Source: Rikenellaceae bacterium (GTDB lineage: Bacteria; Bacteroidota; Bacteroidia; Bacteroidales; Rikenellaceae). Taken from it: a DNA stretch of 64,000 nucleotides. Where the stretch lies: contig SUZH01000002.1 of assembly GCA_015060045.1 (NCBI GenBank), positions 1 through 64,000 on the forward strand, in the 5' to 3' direction. Positions 1-8,482 of this stretch are shown one piece after another. The notes below the pieces were generated by a model. The model was not told the DNA's origin. It did not search any database and was given only the letters and a program-made list of their open reading frames with translations. Made by a program: the position numbers and the translations under genes. The stretch's first letter is position 1, and every line of letters starts with the position of its first letter.

Positions 1-6
1 CTTCTC

Positions 7-83
7 TGGCGGTGCGTAGGGGACTCGAACCCCTGACCCCGTGCGTGACAGGCACGTATTCTAACCAGCTGAACTAACGCACC
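7..83 (-). tRNA. tRNA-Asp (GTC)
   Basis: Read on the minus strand, this folds as a cloverleaf. The 7-bp acceptor stem is GGTGCGT/ACGCACC, the anticodon loop CTGTCAC gives anticodon GTC (Asp), and the T arm carries GGTTCGAGTCC. The discriminator base is G, as expected for tRNA-Asp, and CCA is encoded at positions 9-7. It lies downstream of the rsmD operon on the same strand but has its own promoter-like -7 box. Confidence 0.96.
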
Positions 84-150
84 AGATTTAGAACCTTGCA
101 ACTCGGATTAGCGTTCTTTCGTTCGCCCTCGTTGTTCCCTCATTGCGATT

Positions 151-159
151 GCAAAGGTA
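151..159 (-). promoter_or_regulatory. -7 promoter box for tRNA-Asp
   Basis: The minus strand reads TACCTTTGC, a full match to the Bacteroidetes -7 consensus TAnnTTTGY. It would start transcription near 144, about 60 nt upstream of the mature tRNA. No TTTG was found at the right spacing for a -33 box. The rest of the 84-201 gap shows no gene. Confidence 0.55.
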
Positions 160-201
160 GTGCAAAATTTTGAATCTGCAAGCGTTTTGCAAACTTTTTT
201 T

Positions 202-735
202 TCATTTTTTGAAGAAAGAAAATTGCACACTTCCGTAACTCCTTAATTGCCAAAAGTAAGGGTGATCCGAAAAATTTTTCTCTTTTGAGTGCTCAAAGAT
301 GAAAATTCCCCCCTCACGCAGGATTTCGCTCTCCAAAACGAGCGGAATGATCTCCTCGCTATGCTCCAAATCGTAGGGCGCATCCGAAAAAACGAGGTCA
401 TATTGCTTCGGACAGCTCTTCAAATAGAGAAAAGCATTCGCCTTGACGGGGTAGAGCGTGCGGATTCCGAGCTCGCGAGCCGTCTGGCGGATGAAGTTAT
501 GGTGCACGGCATTGATCTCAACCGAGGTGACCGATTTCGCGCCACGCGAGCAGAATTCATAGCTGATTGACCCCGTACCGGCAAAGAGATCCAGCACGTC
601 GCACTCCTCGATATCGACGAGGTTTTGCAGCACGTTGAAGAGGTTCTCCTTGGCAAAGTCGGTCGTGGGACGAGCTCGGAGGTTCTTGGGCGGGTTGATG
701 GCACGCCCTTTGAGAGTTCCGCTGATTATTCGCAT
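202..735 (-). CDS. rsmD: RsmD-type 16S rRNA (guanine-966-N2) methyltransferase
   Basis: The 177-residue protein begins MRIISGTLKGR and has the SAM-binding loop VLDLFAGTGS at residues 47-56, both typical of RsmD. The family uses S-adenosylmethionine to methylate G966 of 16S rRNA during 30S assembly. The catalytic (N/D)PPY tetrad appears as DAPY at 118-121, so one conserved proline is replaced. It overlaps the DUF3822 gene upstream by 10 nt, which implies cotranscription. Family assignment is secure. Methylation of this exact guanine is inferred from homology. Confidence 0.93.
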   Translation of the reverse strand: MRIISGTLKGRAINPPKNLRARPTTDFAKENLFNVLQNLVDIEECDVLDLFAGTGSISYEFCSRGAKSVTSVEINAVHHNFIRQTARELGIRTLYPVKANAFLYLKSCPKQYDLVFSDAPYDLEHSEEIIPLVLESEILREGGIFIFEHSKEKNFSDHPYFWQLRSYGSVQFSFFKK

Positions 736-1307
736 TTGAGAGAGTTGAAATAGGTTTGATATTGGCGTTTGATCGCTTTGTTGGAGCTGCGCAGTTCGAG
801 GCGTACCGTGTAGCGATTCGGATCGCAGGTCTCTACCAAGCGCGTCATGAGGTAGGCGCGATCGGCCTCACTCGCGATCGAGACCACCTCGGCGATTTGC
901 AGCTTCGGATCATACACCTTTATATATATAAGATCCTCCGTGTCGCAAATCCAGATCGTAGGTTCGATATTTCCCACAGGGTGGAGCAATGGGGTGGTGT
1001 AGCGTACATCGTGGCCAAAAGCCTGCGTTAAGGCCTCTACCTCGGCTGTAGTCAGCGCCACGAGTGCCATCATCCCCTTGTCGGTACGAATGGGGAGTAC
1101 CTGCTCCTCCTCTCCGAGTGGCATGCCGGCTGCGGCAAAGGCAGCCTTAATACCCTCCGTGGCGTAGAATTGCTCGGGAACAAGCAACGTGTGCGGAGTC
1201 AGCAACTCCACCTCCTCGACCCGTTTGGTCGGGGTAGCTACCGAAAAAGAGTGTCCACCCGTGAGTCGGATGGACACCTTTCTTTGTGTGTTGGAATGTT
1301 CCTTCAT
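726..1307 (-). CDS. DUF3822-like protein
   Basis: This 193-residue soluble protein has no signal peptide or membrane segment. Its position next to rsmD and its general layout match the DUF3822 family that accompanies rsmD in Bacteroidetes. It looks shorter than the family members I know (around 260 residues). No catalytic motif is recognisable. Its start codon shares one base with the stop of the upstream gene (TAATG), with GGAGG a few bases before it, so it is probably translated by reinitiation. The DUF assignment rests mainly on context. Confidence 0.6.
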   Translation of the reverse strand: MKEHSNTQRKVSIRLTGGHSFSVATPTKRVEEVELLTPHTLLVPEQFYATEGIKAAFAAAGMPLGEEEQVLPIRTDKGMMALVALTTAEVEALTQAFGHDVRYTTPLLHPVGNIEPTIWICDTEDLIYIKVYDPKLQIAEVVSIASEADRAYLMTRLVETCDPNRYTVRLELRSSNKAIKRQYQTYFNSLKCE

Positions 1308-1945
1308 TAGTCCTCCCAGTTACCGGCCTCGTTATTACCGGCATCCATCGAACCGAACTTGATGCCCGGGTAGCGGTTGAAGTTGTTTACATCGTCATCA
1401 ATCTTGTTGATGATGTCCTGACGATAGGTGATCGTGTCGAGGAACTTGATGTAAGGAGCGCGGCACTCAACCACGGGGATCACGATCTTCGACTCGGTCG
1501 TAATCTGACCGGCCTCCAGGATGAACTCAGCCTGGTTGTTCGTCGTGGGGATATAACGCAGGTTCAAAACCTCCTCCTTCGTGAGCTTCTTGGGCGAGAA
1601 GATGGTATCGATAACGGCTACCTTGAACTTCTCAATGTTCTTCTTACCCTGCTTCTTGAGCAGTGCCAAACCTACCGAGTCATCCTCGTCAACGAGCTTG
1701 CGCTCCATCTCGAGCGTGTCGTTCAGAATGAAGTTAGCCAGTGTGTCGAAATCGGCCGTGAACTTCTGATACTTCGTTTTGTAGGCGCGCTCAGCGGTAC
1801 GAATGTCCTTAATGCGCTCGATAACCTGGGCGCTCTTCGACTTAAGCTCGTTCTCGAAGCGGATGGGCGTCGAGATCTGCTGGTAGATAACATACACAAA
1901 TGCGATGATCACTACAGCAAGAAGAATTTGTGCGATTTTTTTCAT
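1307..1945 (-). CDS. membrane-anchored pilin-like protein of unknown function
   Basis: This 212-residue protein has one N-terminal hydrophobic segment (about residues 4-21) followed by a charged periplasmic domain. The segment IRTAERAYKTKYQKFTADFDTL (within residues 48-70) resembles type II pseudopilins in spacing: a hydrophobic helix, then AE..Y....G/KFT..FD.L. There is no prepilin peptidase site (G/A before F-T/S-L-x-E). It is the first gene of a three-gene operon with the DUF3822-like gene and rsmD. Function is unknown, and pilin homology is only a suggestion from pattern. Confidence 0.7.
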   Translation of the reverse strand: MKKIAQILLAVVIIAFVYVIYQQISTPIRFENELKSKSAQVIERIKDIRTAERAYKTKYQKFTADFDTLANFILNDTLEMERKLVDEDDSVGLALLKKQGKKNIEKFKVAVIDTIFSPKKLTKEEVLNLRYIPTTNNQAEFILEAGQITTESKIVIPVVECRAPYIKFLDTITYRQDIINKIDDDVNNFNRYPGIKFGSMDAGNNEAGNWED

Positions 1946-1966
1946 TTTTATTTAGGTTTTGTTTAT

Positions 1967-1975
1967 TAATTTTGT
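1967..1975 (+). promoter_or_regulatory. -7 box of helicase gene
   Basis: TAATTTTGT matches TAnnTTTGY. Transcription would begin near 1982, only about 14 nt before the ATG at 1996. This argues for the 1996 start rather than the more distal in-frame ATG at 1930. No TTTG lies at -33 spacing. Confidence 0.5.
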
Positions 1976-1995
1976 CGTGTAAAAACGTGCACTTA

Positions 1996-3408
1996 ATGGA
2001 TAGTACTCGTATTGCGATTCAAATTTACACTAAAATTTGTTTTGAAACAACCTTTGGACAAAAAAAAATCATCGAAAAGTTGTCGGAATACCTCGTTTCT
2101 GATGATTTTTCGCGAATTTTTGTCCTGAACGGCTATGCGGGTACGGGAAAAACGACTTTGATTGCCGCTACGGTGGCCGCTTTGAAGGAGGTTGGTATCA
2201 AGACCGTACTGCTGGCTCCGACGGGTCGTGCGGCGAAGGTGCTGGCCCGCTATTCGGGCGAAAAGGCACTGACGGTTCATAAGCGCATCTACCGCGAAAG
2301 AACCAATGCCGATTATGAATCAAAATTCACGCTCGATCTGAATCGGGAACAAAATGTGGTCTTTATCGTCGATGAGGCCTCGATGTTGTCAGACGCCTCG
2401 TTTGATACGACCTTTGGTAGTGGCTCGCTGTTGGCCGATTTGGTGCGCTATGTGCGCAGTGGCAAGAATTGCCGTCTGATTTTGGTGGGGGATAGCGCCC
2501 AGCTTCCTCCTGTAGGGTATGATTTCAGCCCTGCACTTGATCCCGATACGCTGAGCCGTTTTGGCGATGTGGAGTATTGCACGCTCGACGAGGTGGTACG
2601 CCAGCAGAGCGAGTCGGGTATTCTGTTCAATGCCACCATGGTGCGTTGCATGCTGGAGCAAGGCATCCTGAAGATACCCCGTTTTGAGATGGATTTCCCC
2701 GACATCGAGGCAGTGAGTGGTGGTGACTTTTTGGAGCTCTTGGGCGATGCCTATGCCAAATACGGACGCGACGAGGTGATCGTGATTACCCGCTCGAACA
2801 AACGTGCCAACCGCTATAATGAGGGCATTCGTCGCCACGTCTTGTCGGCTGAGGAGGAGATCGAAAGCGGGGATATGTTGATGGTTGTCAAGAATAACTA
2901 TTACTACGCGGAACGCACCGAGGGATGTCCAATGCACTTCGTGGCCAATGGCGATATTGCTCGCCTGAAGCGCCTGCGTCGTTTTGAAGATTTCTACGGC
3001 TTCCGCTTTGCCAATGCGGTGTTGGAGTTCCCTGATTACGACGACACGCAGTTGGAGTGTAAAATTCTGCTCGATACGATCAATTCGGAGTCTCCGTCGC
3101 TGACGCGCGATGAGCAGAACCGACTCTTCTACGAGGTGGAGAAGGATTATCTCGACGTAAAAAGCAAGATCAAACGCTTCAAGGAGATTCGCGAGAATCC
3201 CCATTTCAACGCCATGCAGGTGAAATTCGCCTATGCCGTCACCTGCCACAAGGCGCAGGGCGGCCAGTGGCGTGCGGTCTTTATCGATCGCTTCTTGTTT
3301 GGCGACGAGCCGCTCAATTCCGACCTGATGCGCTGGCTCTATACGGCGCTGACGCGTGCCACCGAGAAGTTGTATCTGGTCAATTTCGACGAGCGATTCT
3401 TTGGCTAA
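1996..3408 (+). CDS. RecD-like superfamily 1 DNA helicase
   Basis: The 470-residue ATPase is probably a DNA helicase. It has Walker A GYAGTGKTT at residues 46-54, Walker B VFIVDEAS at about 122-129, and motif III-like LVGDSAQLPPVG at about 163-174. The C-terminal half has the UvrD-C2 motifs TCHKAQGGQW and YTALTRATEKLYLV. It is far shorter than RecD itself and has no RecB or RecC neighbour, so it belongs with the stand-alone AAA_30/UvrD_C_2 helicases common in Bacteroidetes. Start 1996 was chosen because the promoter lies just upstream. The substrate is unknown. Confidence 0.85.
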   Translation: MDSTRIAIQIYTKICFETTFGQKKIIEKLSEYLVSDDFSRIFVLNGYAGTGKTTLIAATVAALKEVGIKTVLLAPTGRAAKVLARYSGEKALTVHKRIYRERTNADYESKFTLDLNREQNVVFIVDEASMLSDASFDTTFGSGSLLADLVRYVRSGKNCRLILVGDSAQLPPVGYDFSPALDPDTLSRFGDVEYCTLDEVVRQQSESGILFNATMVRCMLEQGILKIPRFEMDFPDIEAVSGGDFLELLGDAYAKYGRDEVIVITRSNKRANRYNEGIRRHVLSAEEEIESGDMLMVVKNNYYYAERTEGCPMHFVANGDIARLKRLRRFEDFYGFRFANAVLEFPDYDDTQLECKILLDTINSESPSLTRDEQNRLFYEVEKDYLDVKSKIKRFKEIRENPHFNAMQVKFAYAVTCHKAQGGQWRAVFIDRFLFGDEPLNSDLMRWLYTALTRATEKLYLVNFDERFFG

Positions 3409-3413
3409 TAAAG

Positions 3414-3452
3414 AAACAAGACGGACTCCCGATTGGAAGCCCGTCTTGTTTT
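3414..3452. terminator. bidirectional terminator
   Basis: An 11-bp stem (AAACAAGACGG with CCGTCTTGTTT) is flanked by A- and T-rich tracts. It lies between the convergent helicase gene and the Omp85-type gene and can serve both strands. Confidence 0.8.
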
Positions 3453-3466
3453 ATATCAACGATTCG

Positions 3467-4882
3467 TTAGAACAGATAGCCGATATTCATGTAGAAGGCA
3501 CCGTTACCATCCTGCTTGTGGTATTGGCCGATCGGCTTGCCATATTCGAAGCAGACGATGAAATTCTGGTTCATAATAAATCGCAGACCGGCGCCCACGG
3601 TGATGTGCGGGCGATCGTGCCCCAGACCCTGCGCCATGTAGGCATCGTATTCGCCCTTGACCTGGGCATACTCCTCGGCCGAAGCGAAGTCGGCTGCCGT
3701 GCGGCCAAACGACATGTCGTACTCCTTCGTCACCATCGTACCGTCGCTGAAGAGGTTGAGCGCAAAGGCGATGTTCTGTCGCCACAAGGGGAACGAAACG
3801 AAGCGCCAGCGGAACTCGGCGTTGTACGATGCCATGTCGAGACCCTGCACACGGTTGCGCATGATACCACGAATCGTACGGAAACCACCCATGCCGTCAC
3901 GGTCGTAGGATTGACCCATCGTGGTGATGTAGGGGAGAATGTAGTAGGGTGCATCCTTGCCGAACGTGCCTTCGTAGTTGAGTCGATAGGCAAAGGTCAG
4001 TTTGTCGTTAGCTATGATAGGCACATAATGGCGGAACGTGGCCGAATACTTATAATAAGGATGTTTCGTACCCAACCACTTCGGAGCTACGATGGCATGC
4101 GCTTCAGCCCAAATGCCGCGTGAGGGTGCACCCTCCTTGTCGCGCGTATCATATAAAAGTCCCAGGCGCACCGTGCTGTTCCAACCTCCGTCGGCCTCGT
4201 CGTCCTTGATGATGCCCCACGTGCGGTATTGCTCAAAGAGGGTCGGCTCTTCATCGGGGAAGATCTCATGCTCCTCCTTGTTCTTGTTGACTTTTTTGCG
4301 GTTGATAGCACCCTGCTTGAAATAGCTCAGGTGGTAGCCCACCTCCCAAAAGAGCTTCTCTTTCCAGAGATTGCCGATAAAGTCGGCCTTGAAGAGGATC
4401 GCCTTGCGGTCGATGCGGTACTTGGGGGTGTAGATGTAACTCTCGCCATCCTTGCCGGCATCCACTTTCTCGTAGTCGAAGTAGGATTGGTAGCCGTTAA
4501 AGCCGTAGAAGTCCATCGCCTTGTCGTTCGTGCCCGTCAGTGTGGCCGAGAAACGGATGCCCGGAATCAAGAAACGCGAGTCGTAGGAGATGGTGTAGAG
4601 TTGCGAACCTTTCGTAAAGAACGAGGCCTCGAAGAACCATTGCTGACGCGTGTTGGGGTAGACCGAACCGTCTCCAAAATCGTAGAGGTTCAAGATGGCA
4701 CCCAGCTGGAAACCCTTATCGGCATCGAAGGCGATTGCCGGCAATGGACCGAAATTGAAACCGGTCTTCGTAATCTCTTTTTTCGTGCTGTTCTCGTTGG
4801 CCTGCGGTGTGTTGTCCGTCGTTTGAGCCATGAGAGCCATCGGCAACAACAGGGCTGCTATGAGCGTAAAAATCTTCTTCAT
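3467..4882 (-). CDS. BamA/TamA-family outer-membrane beta-barrel protein
   Basis: This 471-residue exported protein has a signal peptide (about residues 1-20, ending LMAQ). Alternating amphipathic strands fill the rest. The Omp85 L6-type motif GGFRTIRG (a variant of VRGF/Y) lies in the last third, after a DTRDKEGAPSRG strand turn, and the protein ends in an aromatic residue (GYLF). No POTRA repeats are evident, so it is a barrel-only member. It is the last gene of a tight operon with a PlsC acyltransferase (3 nt away) and a BASS transporter. That context suggests envelope lipid or export work, but the cargo is unknown. Confidence 0.82.
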   Translation of the reverse strand: MKKIFTLIAALLLPMALMAQTTDNTPQANENSTKKEITKTGFNFGPLPAIAFDADKGFQLGAILNLYDFGDGSVYPNTRQQWFFEASFFTKGSQLYTISYDSRFLIPGIRFSATLTGTNDKAMDFYGFNGYQSYFDYEKVDAGKDGESYIYTPKYRIDRKAILFKADFIGNLWKEKLFWEVGYHLSYFKQGAINRKKVNKNKEEHEIFPDEEPTLFEQYRTWGIIKDDEADGGWNSTVRLGLLYDTRDKEGAPSRGIWAEAHAIVAPKWLGTKHPYYKYSATFRHYVPIIANDKLTFAYRLNYEGTFGKDAPYYILPYITTMGQSYDRDGMGGFRTIRGIMRNRVQGLDMASYNAEFRWRFVSFPLWRQNIAFALNLFSDGTMVTKEYDMSFGRTAADFASAEEYAQVKGEYDAYMAQGLGHDRPHITVGAGLRFIMNQNFIVCFEYGKPIGQYHKQDGNGAFYMNIGYLF

Positions 4883-4885
4883 ATA

Positions 4886-6211
4886 TTAGTTGTGAATCAC
4901 TATTTTTCGTATTGCGTTATACTTTTTACGTAAGGTTTTGCTACACAATAGCTTGAGATCCGAGATCCCCAATCGCACCAGATGCCAGCTGTCGTGAGCT
5001 ACGATGGGCGCCGGAATCAACAGCAGGATGGCTGCCAAAGCCCACCATGCAGGGAGTAGGAAACAGATGGCGATGGCGTAGATCAGTAGCAAAATCGGCC
5101 ATAAAACGAGGTAGGCCACGTAGCGCACCGAATTGCGGAAAGCCTTGTCTTTGAGCTTGCTGAAGAGCCACTGTACAATTGCGTTAATCGGCAACGTAAG
5201 CACGGATACCGTCAGGCTGTACGGCAACGTAACAAGCCAAATAAGTAACTTCAGCAGACGCGAAAGGAACGGGTAGCGTACGGCAATCGAGCCGAGACTG
5301 ATACCCTTTTTGCGACGCAACTGAAAGGCTTCGGCGCCGAGTTGTAACAACTTGGCTGCCTGTTCGGGTTGTTGCTCTTTGAGGGCATTCAGCGTCGCCA
5401 GGGTACGCTTGGAAGCCTCGAACGAAGCCTCCAGGTTGTTGCGACGTTTTTCGGTCGGAGGCAGCTTCTTTACCTGTCGACTGACGGCAGCTGCACAAAT
5501 CTCGTATGTTGCCTCGTAGTGCTCGTCGTTCGGAATGGGCGATACCACCTCATTCATGCGCTCCGTCAGCAGATCTTTGAGCAGGTTGATTTGCTCCTGA
5601 GCCGACTGCTCCGGATGGTCCGCAAGGAAGGTTTTGACATTAATAGGATCGCCAATCTGCACAAGCACCGTCGAGCGGAATCGGAAGAAGTTGCCGTAGT
5701 GCAACGACACGGGAACGATATAGAGCGGCATCTCTTCCATCAATCCCTGTGCCTGCAGGGCGATGCGGAAGATACCCTTCGAGAGGGGAAGCGACGAGTG
5801 CTTGGCCTGATGCTGTCCCTCGGGGAAGATGCAGAACGGCACCTTGTCGCGCAGCACCTCGGCCGCCTTTTCGATCGTTTCGTTGTTCTTCTTCACCTCG
5901 CCAAAGCCGTCACGAATACGCATGATCGGCATAATCTTCAAGAATCGGAAGATCTTGGCCAGCGTGCGATTTTTGAAGATGTCGGCGCGAGCCACGAAGA
6001 CCTTCGGCTGGCGATCCATGGCCAAGACTACCAGCGCATCCATCAGCGCATTGGTGTGGTTGGGGGCATAGATGACGGCTCCATCCTTCGGGATACGCTC
6101 CGTGCCTACGTATCGGATTTCTCGATACGAGAGTTTGAGCATGCAATCTACATAGTTGCGCAGGCGCGCATACCACGGATCATAATCCTGTATATTACGT
6201 GTTTTAGCCAT
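4886..6211 (-). CDS. PlsC-like 1-acylglycerol-3-phosphate acyltransferase family protein
   Basis: The 441-residue protein has acyltransferase motif I NHTNALMD (residues 51-58, catalytic His and Asp) and motif III FPEG (129-132). Such enzymes move an acyl group from acyl-ACP or acyl-CoA to a glycerol-phosphate or similar lipid. Unlike classical PlsC (about 240 residues), it has a long C-terminal extension with two or three hydrophobic segments (about 315-400) that would anchor it in the inner membrane. It sits 4 nt after the BASS gene and 3 nt before the barrel gene. The exact acceptor lipid is not known. Confidence 0.87.
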   Translation of the reverse strand: MAKTRNIQDYDPWYARLRNYVDCMLKLSYREIRYVGTERIPKDGAVIYAPNHTNALMDALVVLAMDRQPKVFVARADIFKNRTLAKIFRFLKIMPIMRIRDGFGEVKKNNETIEKAAEVLRDKVPFCIFPEGQHQAKHSSLPLSKGIFRIALQAQGLMEEMPLYIVPVSLHYGNFFRFRSTVLVQIGDPINVKTFLADHPEQSAQEQINLLKDLLTERMNEVVSPIPNDEHYEATYEICAAAVSRQVKKLPPTEKRRNNLEASFEASKRTLATLNALKEQQPEQAAKLLQLGAEAFQLRRKKGISLGSIAVRYPFLSRLLKLLIWLVTLPYSLTVSVLTLPINAIVQWLFSKLKDKAFRNSVRYVAYLVLWPILLLIYAIAICFLLPAWWALAAILLLIPAPIVAHDSWHLVRLGISDLKLLCSKTLRKKYNAIRKIVIHN

Positions 6212-6215
6212 GCAA

Positions 6216-7169
6216 TCAATCGGTTAAGGGGGTGCGACGGAAGAGATAGGCAACCGTAAGCCCCGAAATGATGTGCCAGATGCCCCACCATGCGGTGATG
6301 AAGAGCATACCACCGTAGTGGCCGTGCCAGATTTCGCTGGGGAAGATGTTGGGGTTGAAGAGCAGAATCAGTCCCAAACCCGAATTCTGAATACCTATCT
6401 CCACGGTCAGCGAACGGCGATCGGCATTGGGCACTTTGGCCAAAAGTCCTCCCACGTAGCCCGTACTGAGCGCGCAGGCGTTGTGAATCAGCACGATAAA
6501 GAACACGTAGAAGATGTGATCCAGGAAGAGTTGGAAATTTTGAGCAAACGAGGCGACTACCATAGCGATAAACAGCAGAATCGAAATCACCTGAGCCGGT
6601 TTGGTGATGTGTTTGGTCAGATTGGGCCAAAAGTGGCGGAAAATCAGACCCAGCAGAATCGGCAGACCGAGCAACAGCAGAATCTGCTCCAACATCGGGA
6701 AGAAGGGAATCACTAAGGTCGGGATGTCGGCTTTCAGGCTGATAATCTGGCTGTAAAGCGAACCCCAGAAGAAGAAATTAAATGGGGTGACTATCGGCGC
6801 AAAGGCGGTTGTTACGGCCGTCATCGAGACCGAAAGCTCGATGTTGCCCTTCGAGAGCGAAGAGATAAAATTCGAGATATTTCCTCCCGGGCACGAGGCA
6901 ACCAGAATCATACCCAGGGCAATCATGGGCGTAATCAGCGGACTGAGCGCCAATGCAACTGCAAACGTAACGGCCGGCAAAGCAACCCATTGCAACAAGA
7001 TGCCGATGATAACCGACTTAGGATTGAGGAAAATATCCTTAAAAATTCGGGGTTTGATACCCAATGCCACGCCAAACATGACAAAGGCCAAAATCAGGTT
7101 AACAATCATCATACCGCCTTCACCGAAATTGATGGTGATGCCGTTAAGTGCTTCTAATTGCTCTTTCAT
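6216..7169 (-). CDS. bile acid:sodium symporter (BASS) family transporter
   Basis: The 317-residue polytopic protein has about nine or ten hydrophobic segments. The family hallmark is seen in LVASCPGGNISNF (about 91-103) and in the later GIQNSGLGL segment, which contain the crossover helices that bind sodium and substrate. BASS proteins import organic anions with sodium. Known bacterial substrates include bile acids, pantoate and keto acids, so this one should not be called a bile acid importer without evidence. It is the first gene of a three-gene operon. Confidence 0.88.
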   Translation of the reverse strand: MKEQLEALNGITINFGEGGMMIVNLILAFVMFGVALGIKPRIFKDIFLNPKSVIIGILLQWVALPAVTFAVALALSPLITPMIALGMILVASCPGGNISNFISSLSKGNIELSVSMTAVTTAFAPIVTPFNFFFWGSLYSQIISLKADIPTLVIPFFPMLEQILLLLGLPILLGLIFRHFWPNLTKHITKPAQVISILLFIAMVVASFAQNFQLFLDHIFYVFFIVLIHNACALSTGYVGGLLAKVPNADRRSLTVEIGIQNSGLGLILLFNPNIFPSEIWHGHYGGMLFITAWWGIWHIISGLTVAYLFRRTPLTD

Positions 7170-7359
7170 GGGGCTAGTGTATTTTCTTTGTGCGAAATTG
7201 GTTACGAATCCTGAGCTCTATTGTCTAAATGTACTCTTTATTAATCCATTTGGTCACAAAGATCGGAAAAATTTTTCTAAAATTCGCTTTTTTTGGCCAA
7301 AATGAGTATTTATACCTATTAATTACAAGCAACATTACGCCTTAAACTCTAAAAACGAG

Positions 7360-8385
7360 TTGGTTCATATATATGATGCAACACCGCAAACTGATACCTA
7401 TTATTGTGTCGGTTGTGGTAAGCCTATGATAACCAAGCGCGGAAAGATTCGCGCTTGGCATTATGCTCATAAAAACAATACTCTCAAGTGCTCATATGAA
7501 ACCTATCTCCATAGGGTTGCAAAGCATAGATTATGTGAGCGATTTTTACAGTACGACTCCTTTGCTATCAGTTTTAGAGCTCCTTGCAGATGCATTCACA
7601 TAAATAATTGCCACTGGGCAGATGATAGTCATATTTGCAATTGGGATAGTTATACAACATTTGACTTAAAAGCGTTTTATAGCAAATGTGCAGAGGAGCA
7701 AACATACAACGGATATAGAGCAGATGTACTCCTATCTAATGAATTGGGAAAATACCCTCCGGTATTTTTAGAAATATGTGTTAGTCATCCATGCAGTAAT
7801 GAAAAAATAGAGTCTGGGGTTAAAATTATCGAACTTACCATAAAACACGAAACAGACATTGAGGATATTCTCAATGCCAATGTGATCGAAGAGAGTAACA
7901 TAGTAAAGTTCCATAATTTTGAGCGGTATGTTATGGAATGTGAGCCAGAAAGATACAAAGATATCTGTAAGTTTACCTTGTATGAAAATGATAAGATGTT
8001 TTGTTCTTATCCTAATTGTATGACGTATTTACAGCATCATCCTAAAGCTAAATTGGAAGTTTGCGTTGAACAGCAATTTTATTTAGGGTATTCAATGTAT
8101 GATTATGGAGCTTTTGTTGCATTATCAAAGTACCCCAATCTTCGTACTTGCAATTTATGTAGGTATCATGAAGATAGAATGATGGATGATGAATGGGAAA
8201 TAGCTAAAGAGAAGAGTAAATCCCCAATTTTCTGCAAATTATATAAAAAATTCGGAACAAAGAAATATTGTGCCCCTACAGAAGCTCAATCATGTTCTTA
8301 CTACAAACCATACTCACAAGAGCAACGACAAGCAATCTTGCGACAATTTAACAAGAATTATATTTGGCAGAAGGATGAGAATTGA
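7360..8385 (+). CDS. CoiA-like competence/nuclease family protein, start uncertain
   Basis: The 341 residues counted from a TTG codon at 7360 show the CoiA-type N-terminus: CVGC (C16, C19), WHYAH (33-37), C44 and ExxLH (47-51), a probable zinc site. A nuclease-like core follows (ADVLL with D122, then PVFLEIC with E138), then a Cys-rich C-terminus. The reading frame stays open upstream to 7306 and encodes YALNSKNE directly before the TTG, which fits the family's usual beginning. An ATG at 7302 is in another frame and hits a stop after six codons. The 5' end may therefore be frameshifted. The gene is much more AT-rich than its neighbours, suggesting acquisition. It stands alone, and its role (DNA uptake or nuclease) is inferred. 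Confidence 0.68.
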   Translation: MVHIYDATPQTDTYYCVGCGKPMITKRGKIRAWHYAHKNNTLKCSYETYLHRVAKHRLCERFLQYDSFAISFRAPCRCIHINNCHWADDSHICNWDSYTTFDLKAFYSKCAEEQTYNGYRADVLLSNELGKYPPVFLEICVSHPCSNEKIESGVKIIELTIKHETDIEDILNANVIEESNIVKFHNFERYVMECEPERYKDICKFTLYENDKMFCSYPNCMTYLQHHPKAKLEVCVEQQFYLGYSMYDYGAFVALSKYPNLRTCNLCRYHEDRMMDDEWEIAKEKSKSPIFCKLYKKFGTKKYCAPTEAQSCSYYKPYSQEQRQAILRQFNKNYIWQKDEN

Positions 8386-8452
8386 AATACATTTATTTGC
8401 TGAATTCTCATGCGCGCGTGCGAGATTCTCGGATAAATAATGTATCTTTGCT

Positions 8453-8461
8453 TACTTATTA
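8453..8461 (+). promoter_or_regulatory. -7 box of mutS
   Basis: TATCTTTGC fully matches TAnnTTTGY and lies 21 nt before the GTG start of mutS, so the leader would be short. There is no clear TTTG -33 element. Confidence 0.5.
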
Positions 8462-8482
8462 AGAAAAGCAAAATCCGAAACT

